Source: Arcobacter suis CECT 7833 (GTDB lineage: Bacteria; Campylobacterota; Campylobacteria; Campylobacterales; Arcobacteraceae). From it: a DNA stretch of 64,000 nt. Position 1 is the stretch's first letter; each line of letters opens with the position of its first letter. A program made the position numbers and the translations under genes. The notes beneath the pieces are model-generated. The model was given only the letters and a program-made list of their open reading frames with translations, was not told the DNA's origin and did not search any database. Where the stretch lies: contig NZ_CP032100.1 in NCBI RefSeq assembly GCF_003544815.1, positions 372,001 to 436,000 of the forward strand, in the 5' to 3' direction. Of the stretch, positions 15,167 to 24,825 are shown piece by piece.

Positions 15167-17287
15167 ATGTTACCATCCCAAATGAATAAAAAATACCAAA
15201 TACTAAAAGATATTTTCGGACACGATGCTTTTCGTTCTTTCCAAGAAGAAGTTGTTGATTGCATTCTTAACAAACAAGATGTTTTGACAATTTTGCCAAC
15301 TGGTGGTGGAAAATCACTTTGTTATCAACTTCCAACACTTCTTGTGAATGGAACTACTGTTGTAATCTCTCCTCTTATTGCACTTATGCAAGACCAAATA
15401 AAAGCACTTAATGATTTGAATATTAGTGCTGAAATGATAAGTTCAGCTACTTCAAATGATGAAAATAGTTTCAGCCTTCAAAAGCTTTTAAATGGTGAGT
15501 TAAAATTTATTTATGTAGCACCTGAAAGATTCACTTCAAATGAGTTTGTTTCAGTTTTACAACGAATAAATATAAACTATTTTGTAATAGATGAAGCTCA
15601 CTGTGTTTCGGCTTGGGGTCATGAGTTTAGGGCTGAATATAGAAATCTTGATAGATTAAAAAGATTTTTTCCAAATACTGCAATTTGCGCATTTACAGCA
15701 ACTGCTACAAAAAAAGTTGAAGCTGATATATCTCAAAGTCTGAATTTACAAAATCCAAAACATTTTCGTGCAAAAACTGTAAGAGATAATCTTGATATAA
15801 AAGTAGAACCTCGAATCTCAAATGGGAAAACACAGATATTAAATTTCCTAAAAACTCACAAAGGTTTATGTGGAATCATCTACACTTTTACAAGAAAAGA
15901 AGCAGAATCAACAGCCGAGTTCCTAAGTGAAAGTGGATATAGCGCAAAAGCCTATCATGCGGGACTTAGCAATGATAGAAAAAATGAAGTTTTTAATGAT
16001 TTCGTATATGAAAAAATAGATATTGTTGTGGCAACCATCGCTTTTGGAATGGGAATTGATAAATCAAATATTCGTTTTGTAATTCATACGAGTTTGCCTA
16101 AAACCCTTGAAAATTACTATCAAGAAATAGGGAGAGCTGGTCGTGATGGCGAAATGTCTTATGTTTATATGCTTTATTCAAAATCTGATGAGGTAAAAAG
16201 AAAAATCCAAATCGAAGAAGCTATTGATGATGGTTATAAACAAACTGGGCTTGATAAATTGGAGTTTATGTATAGATATTGTGTAAGCAATAATTGCCGT
16301 CATAAAATGATTGCAGGATATTTTGAAGATGAGATTGAAGCTTGTAAAACTTTGTGTGATAACTGTACCAAAGGTGAAGTGGAACAGGTTGATGTGAGTG
16401 TTGATGCTCAAAAACTTTTAAGTGCCATTTATAGAAGTGAACAAAGATTTGGATTAAATCATATTATTGATATTTTAAGAGGTTCAAAAAATCAAAAACT
16501 TTTAGAGTTTGGACATGATAAATTAAGTGTTTATAATTTGGGTGCGGATAAAAGTAAAAATGAGTGGATAGCAATTGCCGATAAACTAATCGATATTCAA
16601 GCTTTGATTTTAGGGGAATTTCGAGTTTTAAAAATTTCAAATTTAGGATTAGAGATTTTAAAAGGTAAAGAAAAACTTTTAATTGATAGTGATAAATTAG
16701 GAATTGCTTCAAAAATTCAAGAAGAAGAAACGGAACTTAGTTTTGATGAATTAGTTTATGAAAGATTTAGAACTTTACGAAGAGAAATTGCCCTTGAAAG
16801 CGAAGTTCCAGCTTACGTGATATTTGGGGATAAAACTTTAAAAGAGTTTGCAAATAAACTACCAACTTCAAAAGATGAAATGTTAAATATAAATGGCGTT
16901 GGTCTTGTAAAATATGAAAAATATGGAGAAACTTTTTTGAATTTATCTAAAGAGATAAAAGAAGAATTCAAAGAAAAACTAGAAAATAAAGAGCCACTAA
17001 AAAAACTCACAAAAACATATTTAGAAACTTTTGATTTGATTCAAGAGGGCAAAAGTGTAGAAGAAATATCTCAAATTAGAGATTTAGGATTAACTTCAGT
17101 TCTTAGTCATATTTCGGTTTTGACTGAACATGAGAAGATTTCAAAAGAGAAAAAAGATGAACTTTTAAAACCTTTGGAAGTTCCAGAAAATATAAAAAAC
17201 TGGATAGAAGAGGGCTTAAAACTTGATAGTTTTAAAGAATTAAGACAACATTTATATTTGTATGAATATTTAAAAAAAGAGTTATAA
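15167..17287 (+). CDS. recQ: ATP-dependent DNA helicase RecQ
   Basis: 706 residues. Walker A TGGGKS at 45-50, DEAH box at 142-145 in VIDEAHCVSAWGHEFR, helicase C domain with the arginine-finger motif YYQEIGRAGRDG, then the RecQ zinc site (CRHKMIAGYF and CKTLCDNC), the winged-helix RQC region, and one HRDC domain at about 525-600 (LRREIALESEVPAYVIF). The tail has a further RpoC/LexA-like HTH segment (TKTYLETFDLIQEGKSVEEI) seen in many RecQ proteins. Length is a little above E. coli RecQ (about 610). Acts in 3'-5' DNA unwinding in recombination and repair. Start 15167 or 15182; neither has a clear ribosome site. Confidence 0.95.
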   Translation: MLPSQMNKKYQILKDIFGHDAFRSFQEEVVDCILNKQDVLTILPTGGGKSLCYQLPTLLVNGTTVVISPLIALMQDQIKALNDLNISAEMISSATSNDENSFSLQKLLNGELKFIYVAPERFTSNEFVSVLQRININYFVIDEAHCVSAWGHEFRAEYRNLDRLKRFFPNTAICAFTATATKKVEADISQSLNLQNPKHFRAKTVRDNLDIKVEPRISNGKTQILNFLKTHKGLCGIIYTFTRKEAESTAEFLSESGYSAKAYHAGLSNDRKNEVFNDFVYEKIDIVVATIAFGMGIDKSNIRFVIHTSLPKTLENYYQEIGRAGRDGEMSYVYMLYSKSDEVKRKIQIEEAIDDGYKQTGLDKLEFMYRYCVSNNCRHKMIAGYFEDEIEACKTLCDNCTKGEVEQVDVSVDAQKLLSAIYRSEQRFGLNHIIDILRGSKNQKLLEFGHDKLSVYNLGADKSKNEWIAIADKLIDIQALILGEFRVLKISNLGLEILKGKEKLLIDSDKLGIASKIQEEETELSFDELVYERFRTLRREIALESEVPAYVIFGDKTLKEFANKLPTSKDEMLNINGVGLVKYEKYGETFLNLSKEIKEEFKEKLENKEPLKKLTKTYLETFDLIQEGKSVEEISQIRDLGLTSVLSHISVLTEHEKISKEKKDELLKPLEVPENIKNWIEEGLKLDSFKELRQHLYLYEYLKKEL

Positions 17288-17291
17288 CTTT

Positions 17292-17855
17292 TTATTCATC
17301 ACTAAACCATCTTCTATTGTAATCTTTTAAAGATTCAGGATAATATCTATGTTTTGGGATATTATTTACAACAACGGCAATTATTAATAAAATAAAAGCT
17401 CCTGTTGTAACAGGAACTAAAACATATAAAAAACCTAATTCATGTATTTGATTGCTTCCAATAACTGCAATTAAAGCAGTTGCCCCACCAGGCGGATGTA
17501 AAGTTAGGGTTAATTGCATAAAAAATATTGAAGTGGCAACTGCAAATGCTGAACAAAACAGAATATTTCCATAAAAAATTTTGTAAGAAATAACTCCGAC
17601 AATTGCAGATATTATATGCCCACCAATAAGATTTCTAGGTTGTGCTAAAGGAGAATTTACAGCTCCATAAACTAGCACAGCACTCGCTCCAAAAGAACCA
17701 ATAACCAAAGTTAAATCTGTATCTTCTAAAATATCACTATGAAAATATGAAATTGCAAGTATTCCTAAAAATGAGCCAATCCACGACCAAAAAAGATTTG
17801 ATTTTTCTAAAGGTTCAGAGTTTATTTTTTTGAATTGTTTTAAAAATGTTTTCAT
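17292..17855 (-). CDS. HPP-family integral membrane protein
   Basis: 187 residues with about five transmembrane helices. The family signature HPPGGATAL is present, preceded by QLTLT. The early PLAQPRNLIGGHIIS segment is also typical. Members have been linked to nitrite transport in cyanobacteria and plants; in this organism the substrate is unknown. Convergent with recQ with only a few bases between stops. Nothing next to it is nitrogen-related, though nrfHA lies elsewhere in this window. Confidence 0.85.
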   Translation of the reverse strand: MKTFLKQFKKINSEPLEKSNLFWSWIGSFLGILAISYFHSDILEDTDLTLVIGSFGASAVLVYGAVNSPLAQPRNLIGGHIISAIVGVISYKIFYGNILFCSAFAVATSIFFMQLTLTLHPPGGATALIAVIGSNQIHELGFLYVLVPVTTGAFILLIIAVVVNNIPKHRYYPESLKDYNRRWFSDE

Positions 17856-17992
17856 ATCTCATATTATCAAAGAATATTTCTTAAATAAATGATTTGAATC
17901 AAGTTATAAAACAAAAATCAGCAATAAATTAACTAAATTTCTATAATATACACAAATAAATAATAAAATAAAACTCAAGGTAAAATAATCTA

Positions 17993-20179
17993 GTGAAACA
18001 AGAAAAAAATTTCATTTTTGATAAAATAAAGTGTAATATCCTTATAGTAGATGATTCCAAAACAATTAATAATGTTTTAACTAAAAAATTTAAAACCAAT
18101 GGATATACAACTTTTAATGCTTATACTTTATTCGAAGCTAGAGAAATAATCAAACAAAATGAAATTCACTATTTGATTTTGGATATAAATCTTCCTGATG
18201 GAAAAGGTTATGATTTATTGGATGATTTAAAAAATAATTCAATAAAGGTTTTTATATTAACAAGTCAAAAAGATGAAGAAAAAAGAGAATTTTCATTTAA
18301 AAAAGGAATTATTGACTTTATTATAAAAGATAGTATTTTGTTCCAAAAAATAGAACAAATAATAGAAATGATTGAGAAATTAGAAAAAAATAAAAATGAA
18401 ACAATTTTAATAATAGATGATTCAGTTGTAATTCAACAGCAACTAAAAGATTTATTTGAAAATAGAAATTATGATGTTTTACTTGCACCAGATGAAAATA
18501 AAGCACTTGATTTAATAGTCTCAAAACAACCTGATTTGATACTTTTAGATGTTCAACTAAAAAATACAAATGGAATACTTTTTTTACAAAAATATCAAGA
18601 ACTTATAATTACAGAATTTAAAATACCAGTTATTATAATAAGTGGAACTATTGATATTTTGATTACAAGAGATAGTTATAAAGCAGGTGCTGTTGATGTT
18701 ATAAAAAAACCTTTTTTGATTGAAGAGATGAATTTAAAAATTGATTTATGGATAGATTATAAAAGAAAACAAAAAGAGTTAAACCGTTCAACTCAACTTT
18801 TAAATGAATACAAAAATGCAGTTGATGAAAGGTCTATTGTTTCAAAAACAAATGACAAAGGAATAATAACTTATGTTAATGAAAAATTCTGCAATATTAG
18901 TGGATATTCAAAAGAAGAGTTAATTGGTAAAAATCATAATATTGTAAGACATGAAGATACAAAAGATGAGCTTTATCAAGGACTTTGGGAAACTATTCGT
19001 CATCAAAAAAAGAGTTGGACAGGGCAAATTAAAAACAAAAAAAAAGATGGAACATATTATTGGGTAGATACTTTAATAAAACCTATTTTAGATAAAAATG
19101 GAAATATAGAAGAGTTTATCGCCCTAAAAAATGATGTTACAGAACAAGAAGATGTAAAAGAGTATTTTAAAATAAAACTAAAAGGTTCTCAAAAGAATTT
19201 AAATTATTCTATTAAATTATCAAAAGAATATGAAAAAGCTATTGATTCAAGCAATATTTTATTAAGAACAAATTTAGACAAAAAAATAAATTATGTAAAT
19301 GATAAATTTATACAATTAACTAAATTCTCAAAAGATGAACTTATTGGCGCTGATTATAGAATTTTTAAACATTCAGAGATAAAAGACAAAATTTTTGAAG
19401 ATTTTGATTCTTTATTGGATTCAAAAAATATATTTCATCAAATTTTAAAAAATAAATCAAAAGATAATGAGACTTATTGGATTAATATAACTATTATTCC
19501 AATCAAAAATGATAAAGAAATCATCATTGAATATATGTGGATTATAAATGATTTAACAGAACTTTTTAATCTAAATGAAGAGATTCAAAGTACACAAAAA
19601 GAGATTATTTATAAAATGGGTGAAATTGGAGAAACAAGAAGTAAAGAAACAGGAAACCATGTAAAAAGAGTTGCTGAATATTCAGGATTATTAGCAATTT
19701 TATGTGGGCTTGATGAAAAAGAGGTAAATATTCTTTTAGTTGCTTCACCAATGCATGATATTGGAAAAGTTGGTATTTCTGATTCTATTTTGAAAAAACC
19801 TGGAAAACTAACAGTTGAAGAGTTTGATATTATGAAAGAACACTCAATGATTGGATATAACATTTTAAAAGATTCAAAAAGAGATATTTTAAAAGCAGCA
19901 GCAATTGTAGCAAAAGAACACCATGAAAAATATGATGGAAGTGGTTATCCTTGTGGTTTAAAAGGTGAAGAGATTCATATTTATGGAAGAATTACTGCCT
20001 TAGCTGATGTTTTTGATGCTTTAGGAAGTGAAAGATGTTATAAAGAAGTTTGGGAAGATGAAAAAATATTTCAACTTTTCAAAGAGGAGAAAGGAAAACA
20101 TTTTGACCCAAAACTTATTGATTTGTTTTTTGATAATCTTGATAAGTTTCTACAAATAAGGGAAAGATATAAGGATTGA
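17993..20179 (+). CDS. REC-REC-PAS-PAS-HD-GYP protein (c-di-GMP phosphodiesterase-like)
   Basis: 728 residues, GTG start. Two receiver domains: first at about 14-125 (acidic D20, D21, phospho-acceptor D64, K112) and second at about 136-252 (D142, D143, D186, K239). Two PAS domains follow at about 272-385 (ITYVNEKFCNISGYSKEELIG) and 413-525 (NYVNDKFIQLTKFSKDELIG). The C-terminal HD-GYP domain spans about 540-720, with H588-D589 in MHDIGKVG, the HHEKYDGSGYP signature and RITALADVFDAL, so the c-di-GMP hydrolysis residues are present. No histidine kinase is adjacent, so it is an orphan integrating two phosphorylation inputs. The second PAS lacks an evident cofactor ligand. Confidence 0.92.
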   Translation: MKQEKNFIFDKIKCNILIVDDSKTINNVLTKKFKTNGYTTFNAYTLFEAREIIKQNEIHYLILDINLPDGKGYDLLDDLKNNSIKVFILTSQKDEEKREFSFKKGIIDFIIKDSILFQKIEQIIEMIEKLEKNKNETILIIDDSVVIQQQLKDLFENRNYDVLLAPDENKALDLIVSKQPDLILLDVQLKNTNGILFLQKYQELIITEFKIPVIIISGTIDILITRDSYKAGAVDVIKKPFLIEEMNLKIDLWIDYKRKQKELNRSTQLLNEYKNAVDERSIVSKTNDKGIITYVNEKFCNISGYSKEELIGKNHNIVRHEDTKDELYQGLWETIRHQKKSWTGQIKNKKKDGTYYWVDTLIKPILDKNGNIEEFIALKNDVTEQEDVKEYFKIKLKGSQKNLNYSIKLSKEYEKAIDSSNILLRTNLDKKINYVNDKFIQLTKFSKDELIGADYRIFKHSEIKDKIFEDFDSLLDSKNIFHQILKNKSKDNETYWINITIIPIKNDKEIIIEYMWIINDLTELFNLNEEIQSTQKEIIYKMGEIGETRSKETGNHVKRVAEYSGLLAILCGLDEKEVNILLVASPMHDIGKVGISDSILKKPGKLTVEEFDIMKEHSMIGYNILKDSKRDILKAAAIVAKEHHEKYDGSGYPCGLKGEEIHIYGRITALADVFDALGSERCYKEVWEDEKIFQLFKEEKGKHFDPKLIDLFFDNLDKFLQIRERYKD

Positions 20180-20181
20180 TA

Positions 20182-20212
20182 ATTTTATAAGAAGAAAATC
20201 TTCCTATAAAAT
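20182..20212 (-). terminator. Terminator of the glycosyltransferase gene
   Basis: 14-bp inverted repeat (attttataagaaga / tcttcctataaaat) with a 3-nt loop. The single mismatch is A.C on the plus strand but a G.U pair on minus-strand RNA, so the stem is better for the minus-strand gene, whose stop lies inside it. Confidence 0.65.
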
Positions 20213-21316
20213 ATTTAATTGGTGAGATAAATCAGCCGCAATTCTTTCGTAGTTTCTAACAGCCAATAATCTTTCTTGACCTTTTAATCCAACTTGTGTA
20301 ACTTCGTCTTTTGATAAAGAGATAATATATTCAAGTTTTTTCTGAATTGATTCTTTATCAAAAGCTGTAAACCAAGCACTAGCATTATCTTCAAAAATCG
20401 AAGCATTATTTTCATTGTCACTCATAATACAAGGAACGGCACTTGAGTAGTAATCAAGCACTTTCATAGGAGTTGAACTATTAAATAAAGCAATATCTGG
20501 AAGAGGAGATAATCCAACATCAGCAAGTGCAATTAGTTCTAATAACTCTTTTCTTGTTTTTGCATCGTAAATCTCAATATTATCTTTTAGATTTGGAAAA
20601 TCAATTAATAAATGGTCTAAAAATTCTGGGTCTTTTGTAGAAATCATTAGTTTGAAATTTGAATTATGAATATCACTAAAAGCTTCTAAAATAGTTTCAA
20701 ATTCTCTTAATTTATCTAAAGTTCCCGCATAAAAGAATCTTTTTTCATTTCCTTCATGTTGAATATTTTCATGTAAAACTTCAGGGTCAATAGCCGATGG
20801 AATTACGAAAGTTCTTGTTTTTACATCTTTGAAATAATCATTTTTCATTTGAAATGAAGTTGGAAGGAAAATATCACATTCGTTTATTAAACTCACTTCA
20901 CTATATGTTTGTATTTTATTGCTTATTACATCTAAAATTGATTTTTTATTGTTTGCTAAGTCAGTTTCAAGTTTTGCAATTCTTTTAGGGAAAGATAATC
21001 TAAATCCAACTTTGAAGTTATATTTTGCTTTTTGTTTTAATATCTCTTTTAATAAATCAGTATTATTTCTAACAACTACAAACTGATATTCACTTAAGTT
21101 TATTCCATGTTTTTCTAATTCTTCTAAAATATGATGTTTTGATTTTTCAGGAATAATTATTCTTCCATCTTCTTTTATCTCTATTTCTGATTTCTCTTTA
21201 GAAAAAAATGTTGTATTTATATCAAAATGTTTTGTTAAATATTTTTGAAATAAAGGCCCTATAAAACTGTGATCTGCATATTCATCTTGGTCTGTAATAT
21301 ATAAAAACTTACTCAT
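20204..21316 (-). CDS. Glycosyltransferase family protein (GT-B, group 1-like)
   Basis: 370 residues with a GT-B layout. The N-terminal domain starts KFLYITDQDEYADHSFIGPL. The C-terminal half has RFFYAGTLDKLREFETILEA and LLELIALADVGLSPLPD, typical of group 1 transferases, then STPMKVLDYYSSAVP containing the sugar-nucleotide region and a relaxed EX7E-type motif. No transmembrane segment. There is no neighbouring LPS or capsule cluster, so the acceptor is unknown. It starts with AGGAG upstream of ATG at 21316. Confidence 0.78.
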   Translation of the reverse strand: MSKFLYITDQDEYADHSFIGPLFQKYLTKHFDINTTFFSKEKSEIEIKEDGRIIIPEKSKHHILEELEKHGINLSEYQFVVVRNNTDLLKEILKQKAKYNFKVGFRLSFPKRIAKLETDLANNKKSILDVISNKIQTYSEVSLINECDIFLPTSFQMKNDYFKDVKTRTFVIPSAIDPEVLHENIQHEGNEKRFFYAGTLDKLREFETILEAFSDIHNSNFKLMISTKDPEFLDHLLIDFPNLKDNIEIYDAKTRKELLELIALADVGLSPLPDIALFNSSTPMKVLDYYSSAVPCIMSDNENNASIFEDNASAWFTAFDKESIQKKLEYIISLSKDEVTQVGLKGQERLLAVRNYERIAADLSHQLNIL

Positions 21317-21393
21317 ATTAACTCCTTGAAATTCTTTGAAAGATTATATCATTTAAAAGTTGCAACAAAAAAGCATTTTAGTTATTTTTATAG

Positions 21394-21885
21394 TTAATAA
21401 AGTTTTCCAAGTAAATCAACATGGGTTAAATAAACTCGCAAATCAAACTCAACTTGATGATAAGAGGGCATTACAAAAGTGCAAAGATTATAAAAAGCTT
21501 TATCATGCTCTCTTTCTTTAAAGTGGGCAAGTTCATGAACAACAATCATTTGTAGAAATTCTTCGGGCATATTTTTAAAAACTGAGGCAACTCTGATTTC
21601 ATTTTTTGATTTTAGTTTTCCACCTTGAACCCTTGAAACTATCGAGTGCATTCCAAGTGCATTGCTAATTACATTTATTTTTCCATCATACATTACTTTT
21701 GAAACTTGATATTTTTTGAAATATTCGTTTTTGAAATCCATCACATAAGAGTATAAAGCTTTATCATTTGTAAAGCTGTGAGCGTTTGGATATTTTGTTT
21801 TTATATATGATGATAGTTTTTCTTTTTCAATTAAAACTTTGATTTTATCTTGTAAATCTTTTGGGTAGTGGCTTATGTATTTCAT
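21394..21885 (-). CDS. YgjP-like (M48/DUF45) metallopeptidase
   Basis: 163 residues, cytoplasmic. The zinc motif HELAH is at 117-121 in MIVVHELAHFKEREH with a third His at 127, as in the YgjP/WLM-type zincin family. The upstream SRVQGGKLKSKNEIRVAS stretch, a usual family element, is present. Substrate unknown. It is alone between the glycosyltransferase and an unknown gene, read in the same direction but with gaps on both sides. Confidence 0.82.
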   Translation of the reverse strand: MKYISHYPKDLQDKIKVLIEKEKLSSYIKTKYPNAHSFTNDKALYSYVMDFKNEYFKKYQVSKVMYDGKINVISNALGMHSIVSRVQGGKLKSKNEIRVASVFKNMPEEFLQMIVVHELAHFKEREHDKAFYNLCTFVMPSYHQVEFDLRVYLTHVDLLGKLY

Positions 21886-21921
21886 GGGCGGATTATAACT
21901 TATTGTGTTGTAATGCTTCCT

Positions 21922-22638
21922 TTAGCTCAATATCTCCAATGGATTTGGTCTATTATTTCTCATAATTTGGGCAACTTTATCTTCTCTTTCTTTTTTTATA
22001 GAGTTGTAATTTTCTAAAATATCTTCATACCAAGATAATATTTCTTTATAAGTTTTACTTGCTAATTCAGTTGGACTTTCATCTAAAGATATTTTAAAAT
22101 CTCTAATTTTATCTTTTAAATATTTTTCCATATCCTTTTCTTTTATTTGTACAAAATCAGAATTTTTAGGAATCCAAGAAAAAAAAGATTGCAAAGAAAT
22201 TGCACACATAAAACGCAAAGTCTCTTTATCATCTAAAGTTTTTAATTTTTCAAAAATCGCTTTATTAAAATCTTCATTATCACTTATCAAAGAAGTTGCA
22301 ATAAAACTACTAACTACATCATCAAAACGAATATGTGAAGCATCGTAAATTTTGCCGTTTTCATCTTCTTCTATTATGAGATTTTTTAGTTCTTTTATTT
22401 CCTCATAAGAAAGAGATAATATCTCTTCTTTAGTGATATATCTATCTTCAATTATTGAAAAAACTTTGTTTTGTTCTTTTTCATTAAAAGAAACTCCTAC
22501 TTTAGATACAAGTTTATCAAAATTATCTCTTTTTATTAAATCAACACTTGATGTACCTGACAGCTCTTTTTGAATTAAATTATCAACATTTAATGATGAA
22601 ATTAGAATATTATCTGTATCCATGTTACTTTCTTTCAT
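21922..22638 (-). CDS. Conserved-looking hypothetical acidic protein
   Basis: 238 residues, helical and acidic, without membrane segments or motifs I recognise. Segments such as DKETLRFMCAISLQSFFSW and KTYKEILSWYEDILENY look like packed helices. It lies downstream of the dynamin-like pair on the same strand, 160 nt beyond their terminator. The first ATG (22638) sits in the loop, and a second ATG (22623) in the arm, of a 12-bp hairpin; the second would start MDTDNILISS. Neither has a strong ribosome site. Confidence 0.65.
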   Translation of the reverse strand: MKESNMDTDNILISSLNVDNLIQKELSGTSSVDLIKRDNFDKLVSKVGVSFNEKEQNKVFSIIEDRYITKEEILSLSYEEIKELKNLIIEEDENGKIYDASHIRFDDVVSSFIATSLISDNEDFNKAIFEKLKTLDDKETLRFMCAISLQSFFSWIPKNSDFVQIKEKDMEKYLKDKIRDFKISLDESPTELASKTYKEILSWYEDILENYNSIKKEREDKVAQIMRNNRPNPLEILS

Positions 22639-22664
22639 TTAGATTAGTGAATAGAAAGTAACAT
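22622..22664. repeat. 12-bp inverted repeat around a translation start
   Basis: Arms atgttactttct (22622-22633) and agaaagtaacat (22653-22664) are perfect complements around a 19-nt loop. The candidate start codons of the gene ending at 21922 lie in the loop and in the near arm. On the plus strand the repeat is followed by TTTTTTAT, but no plus-strand gene ends here. Confidence 0.55.
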
Positions 22665-22789
22665 TTTTTATCTTATAACCAATTTAATTATATATATTTG
22701 AAAAATTGAATATTATATTTCAACAACAGAGATTAATACAATTAATTTCTTTAATAAAGTTATTGAACTTGCTGCTTGAGGAAGAAAAA

Positions 22790-22809
22790 GAAGAGATTTA
22801 AATCTCTTC
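22790..22809 (-). terminator. Terminator of the dynamin-like gene pair
   Basis: 20-bp perfect palindrome gaagagattt/aaatctcttc containing the stop codon of the second dynamin-like gene, followed on the minus strand by TTTTTCTTCC. Confidence 0.75.
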
Positions 22810-24825
22810 CTTGATTTTTTCTAAATCATTAATTTTTTCTAAATATTGCTCTTTTCTTGATTTTACAAAATTTATTCTATCTTCGTTTATTTCTAAATAT
22901 TGCTCTTTTGAGTATTTTACAATTTTAAATAAGTAATTTCTTTTTGAAGTTAAAAAATCTTCGATTTTTTCAAATCCAAAATTTGCTTTTAGTTTTGCCA
23001 CAATTTCATCTTCTCTTGGATGTGAAATAGAAAATTTAGATGGCTCTTTTTTATATAATTCTTCTGATTCTAAAATTTGTTGTTCAAAGTGAGCAATAGT
23101 TGCTTGTGTTGTTTGAATATATGAATATGATAATGCTCCATTAAAATATGCAAACTTTTTTCTAATAGCTGAAATATTTTCTAAAATTGCTGTATGGTAT
23201 GTTTTTAAAACATTTTCATAAACTTTTGCTGCAAAGTGTCTAGTGTTTGAGAACTCTAAATCAGAACCGATTTCCCTTTGTTTTCTAATAAGTTCATAAG
23301 GTTCTTGCCATTTTGTAACTTCATTTTTGATGATATTATAAGCATCTCTAAATGCTTCATCTGTATCAAGTTCAATGTTTTTTAGAAGTTTAATTGATCT
23401 TTTAAACATTTTATCAATAGTTTGGTCATCATAAAAAAGTTTTTTATAAATACTATCTGAATCAATCCAATAGGTTTCATAATCATATTTTTCAATTTTT
23501 GAACCTATAAAACTTTTTGTCTCTTCGAATCTTGTTGCAGTTTTCTTTTTGATACCTTTGTAAGTTTCATGGGCAATTTTTTCCATAATAGTTTCTAATG
23601 AATTATAAATATTAAATAACTCTTTTGAATATTTTTTATAAATATTTTCAAAATGCTCAAGAACAGAATTTTCACAACCTTTTAAAACTTCGATTAAAGC
23701 ATCATAGATTTTTGTGATTGTTTCATACTCTTTGACTAAAATATCACAAATTCCTCTTAAATCTTTTTTAATGGCAAATTCTTTAGATTCAGCGGCTTGT
23801 GGTCTAATTGTATTTTCAATAAACTCTAAAACTTCATTAATATTAGATTCTTTTAAAAGCTTCATATCTCCTGACATATCTTTTGAGTTAATTTCTTCAA
23901 TTTTTTTATGGAATGCTCCAAATGAATCTTTGAAGAAGTCTAATGAATCAATACCAATATTGTTATTTAACTCTTTTTTGAACTCTTTTGTAATTGCTTC
24001 AAATTCATCATCAAGTAAAACTCTTTTTTGATGCGCTCTTGATTCAAGTGCCATTCTTGCAGAAATTGGAGTAACTTGAGCAAAATATTTTCCAAATTTT
24101 TCTTTTACATAATTTGTAGTAGTTTCAACTTGATCAGGAGTTAATTTATCCTTTTGATTTAAAACGCACAAAGACTTATTTTTAAAGTGTTGCATATATT
24201 CATCAAGAACTTCTGCTTCTGAAAGTTTTCCTGCATTATCAATAAGAGTTAGCCAAATAATCCCTCCAACATCCCTTAAAACTTTCCTTGTAGTATCCGT
24301 ATCGCTTTGAGATTGTGAGTTCAATCCTGGTGTATCAACAAAAGAAATATCTTTTAAAATATCCATTGGCGCATAAAGTGTAAGATATTTTATATCTTGC
24401 ATTTCATTTTCTCTTTGGTCTGTAAAATCAGCAATTGATTCTATTGGAGCAAATTCTTGAGCACCTGAATAATAAGTGATTTTTAGTTTGTATTCTTCCC
24501 CATAATTTATAAAATTTACTTTAGATGTAACTGGTGTAATTCCCGTTGGTAAAATATTTCTTGCAAGTAGAGCATTTAAAAAAGTAGATTTTCCAGAGCT
24601 AAATTGTCCTGTAATTGCAATTTCCATTGGATATCTTGCTCGTCTAATTTGTTTATTTAAAATACCAATAAGTTGATTTGATGGTAAAAATTTTTCATCA
24701 AGTAATTTTGTTTGAACTTTTTTTATGTCTCCAACTAAACCATCTTCATAAACAATTTCTTGTAAAGAATAAGTTTCTTTATACTCATTTACAAAACTTT
24801 TTAGGATATTTAGATTTGCACTCAT
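22798..24825 (-). CDS. Dynamin-like GTPase, second of a tandem pair
   Basis: 675 residues. GTPase domain at about 60-330: P-loop GQFSSGKST at 73-81, G2 Thr in GITPVTS, G3 DTPGLNS at 164-170, G4 NQKD at 223-226. The rest is long helical, with heptad stretches suited to a dynamin stalk. Such side-by-side pairs form hetero-oligomers that tether or remodel membranes (Campylobacter jejuni DLP1/DLP2). It overlaps the upstream gene by TAATG, so the two subunits are co-translated. Followed directly by a terminator. Confidence 0.9.
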   Translation of the reverse strand: MSANLNILKSFVNEYKETYSLQEIVYEDGLVGDIKKVQTKLLDEKFLPSNQLIGILNKQIRRARYPMEIAITGQFSSGKSTFLNALLARNILPTGITPVTSKVNFINYGEEYKLKITYYSGAQEFAPIESIADFTDQRENEMQDIKYLTLYAPMDILKDISFVDTPGLNSQSQSDTDTTRKVLRDVGGIIWLTLIDNAGKLSEAEVLDEYMQHFKNKSLCVLNQKDKLTPDQVETTTNYVKEKFGKYFAQVTPISARMALESRAHQKRVLLDDEFEAITKEFKKELNNNIGIDSLDFFKDSFGAFHKKIEEINSKDMSGDMKLLKESNINEVLEFIENTIRPQAAESKEFAIKKDLRGICDILVKEYETITKIYDALIEVLKGCENSVLEHFENIYKKYSKELFNIYNSLETIMEKIAHETYKGIKKKTATRFEETKSFIGSKIEKYDYETYWIDSDSIYKKLFYDDQTIDKMFKRSIKLLKNIELDTDEAFRDAYNIIKNEVTKWQEPYELIRKQREIGSDLEFSNTRHFAAKVYENVLKTYHTAILENISAIRKKFAYFNGALSYSYIQTTQATIAHFEQQILESEELYKKEPSKFSISHPREDEIVAKLKANFGFEKIEDFLTSKRNYLFKIVKYSKEQYLEINEDRINFVKSRKEQYLEKINDLEKIKEEI

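Noticed and set aside
22653-22670. Plus-strand intrinsic terminator (stem then TTTTTTAT)
   Set aside because: No plus-strand gene ends upstream; the repeat is better explained as a structure at the minus-strand gene's start.
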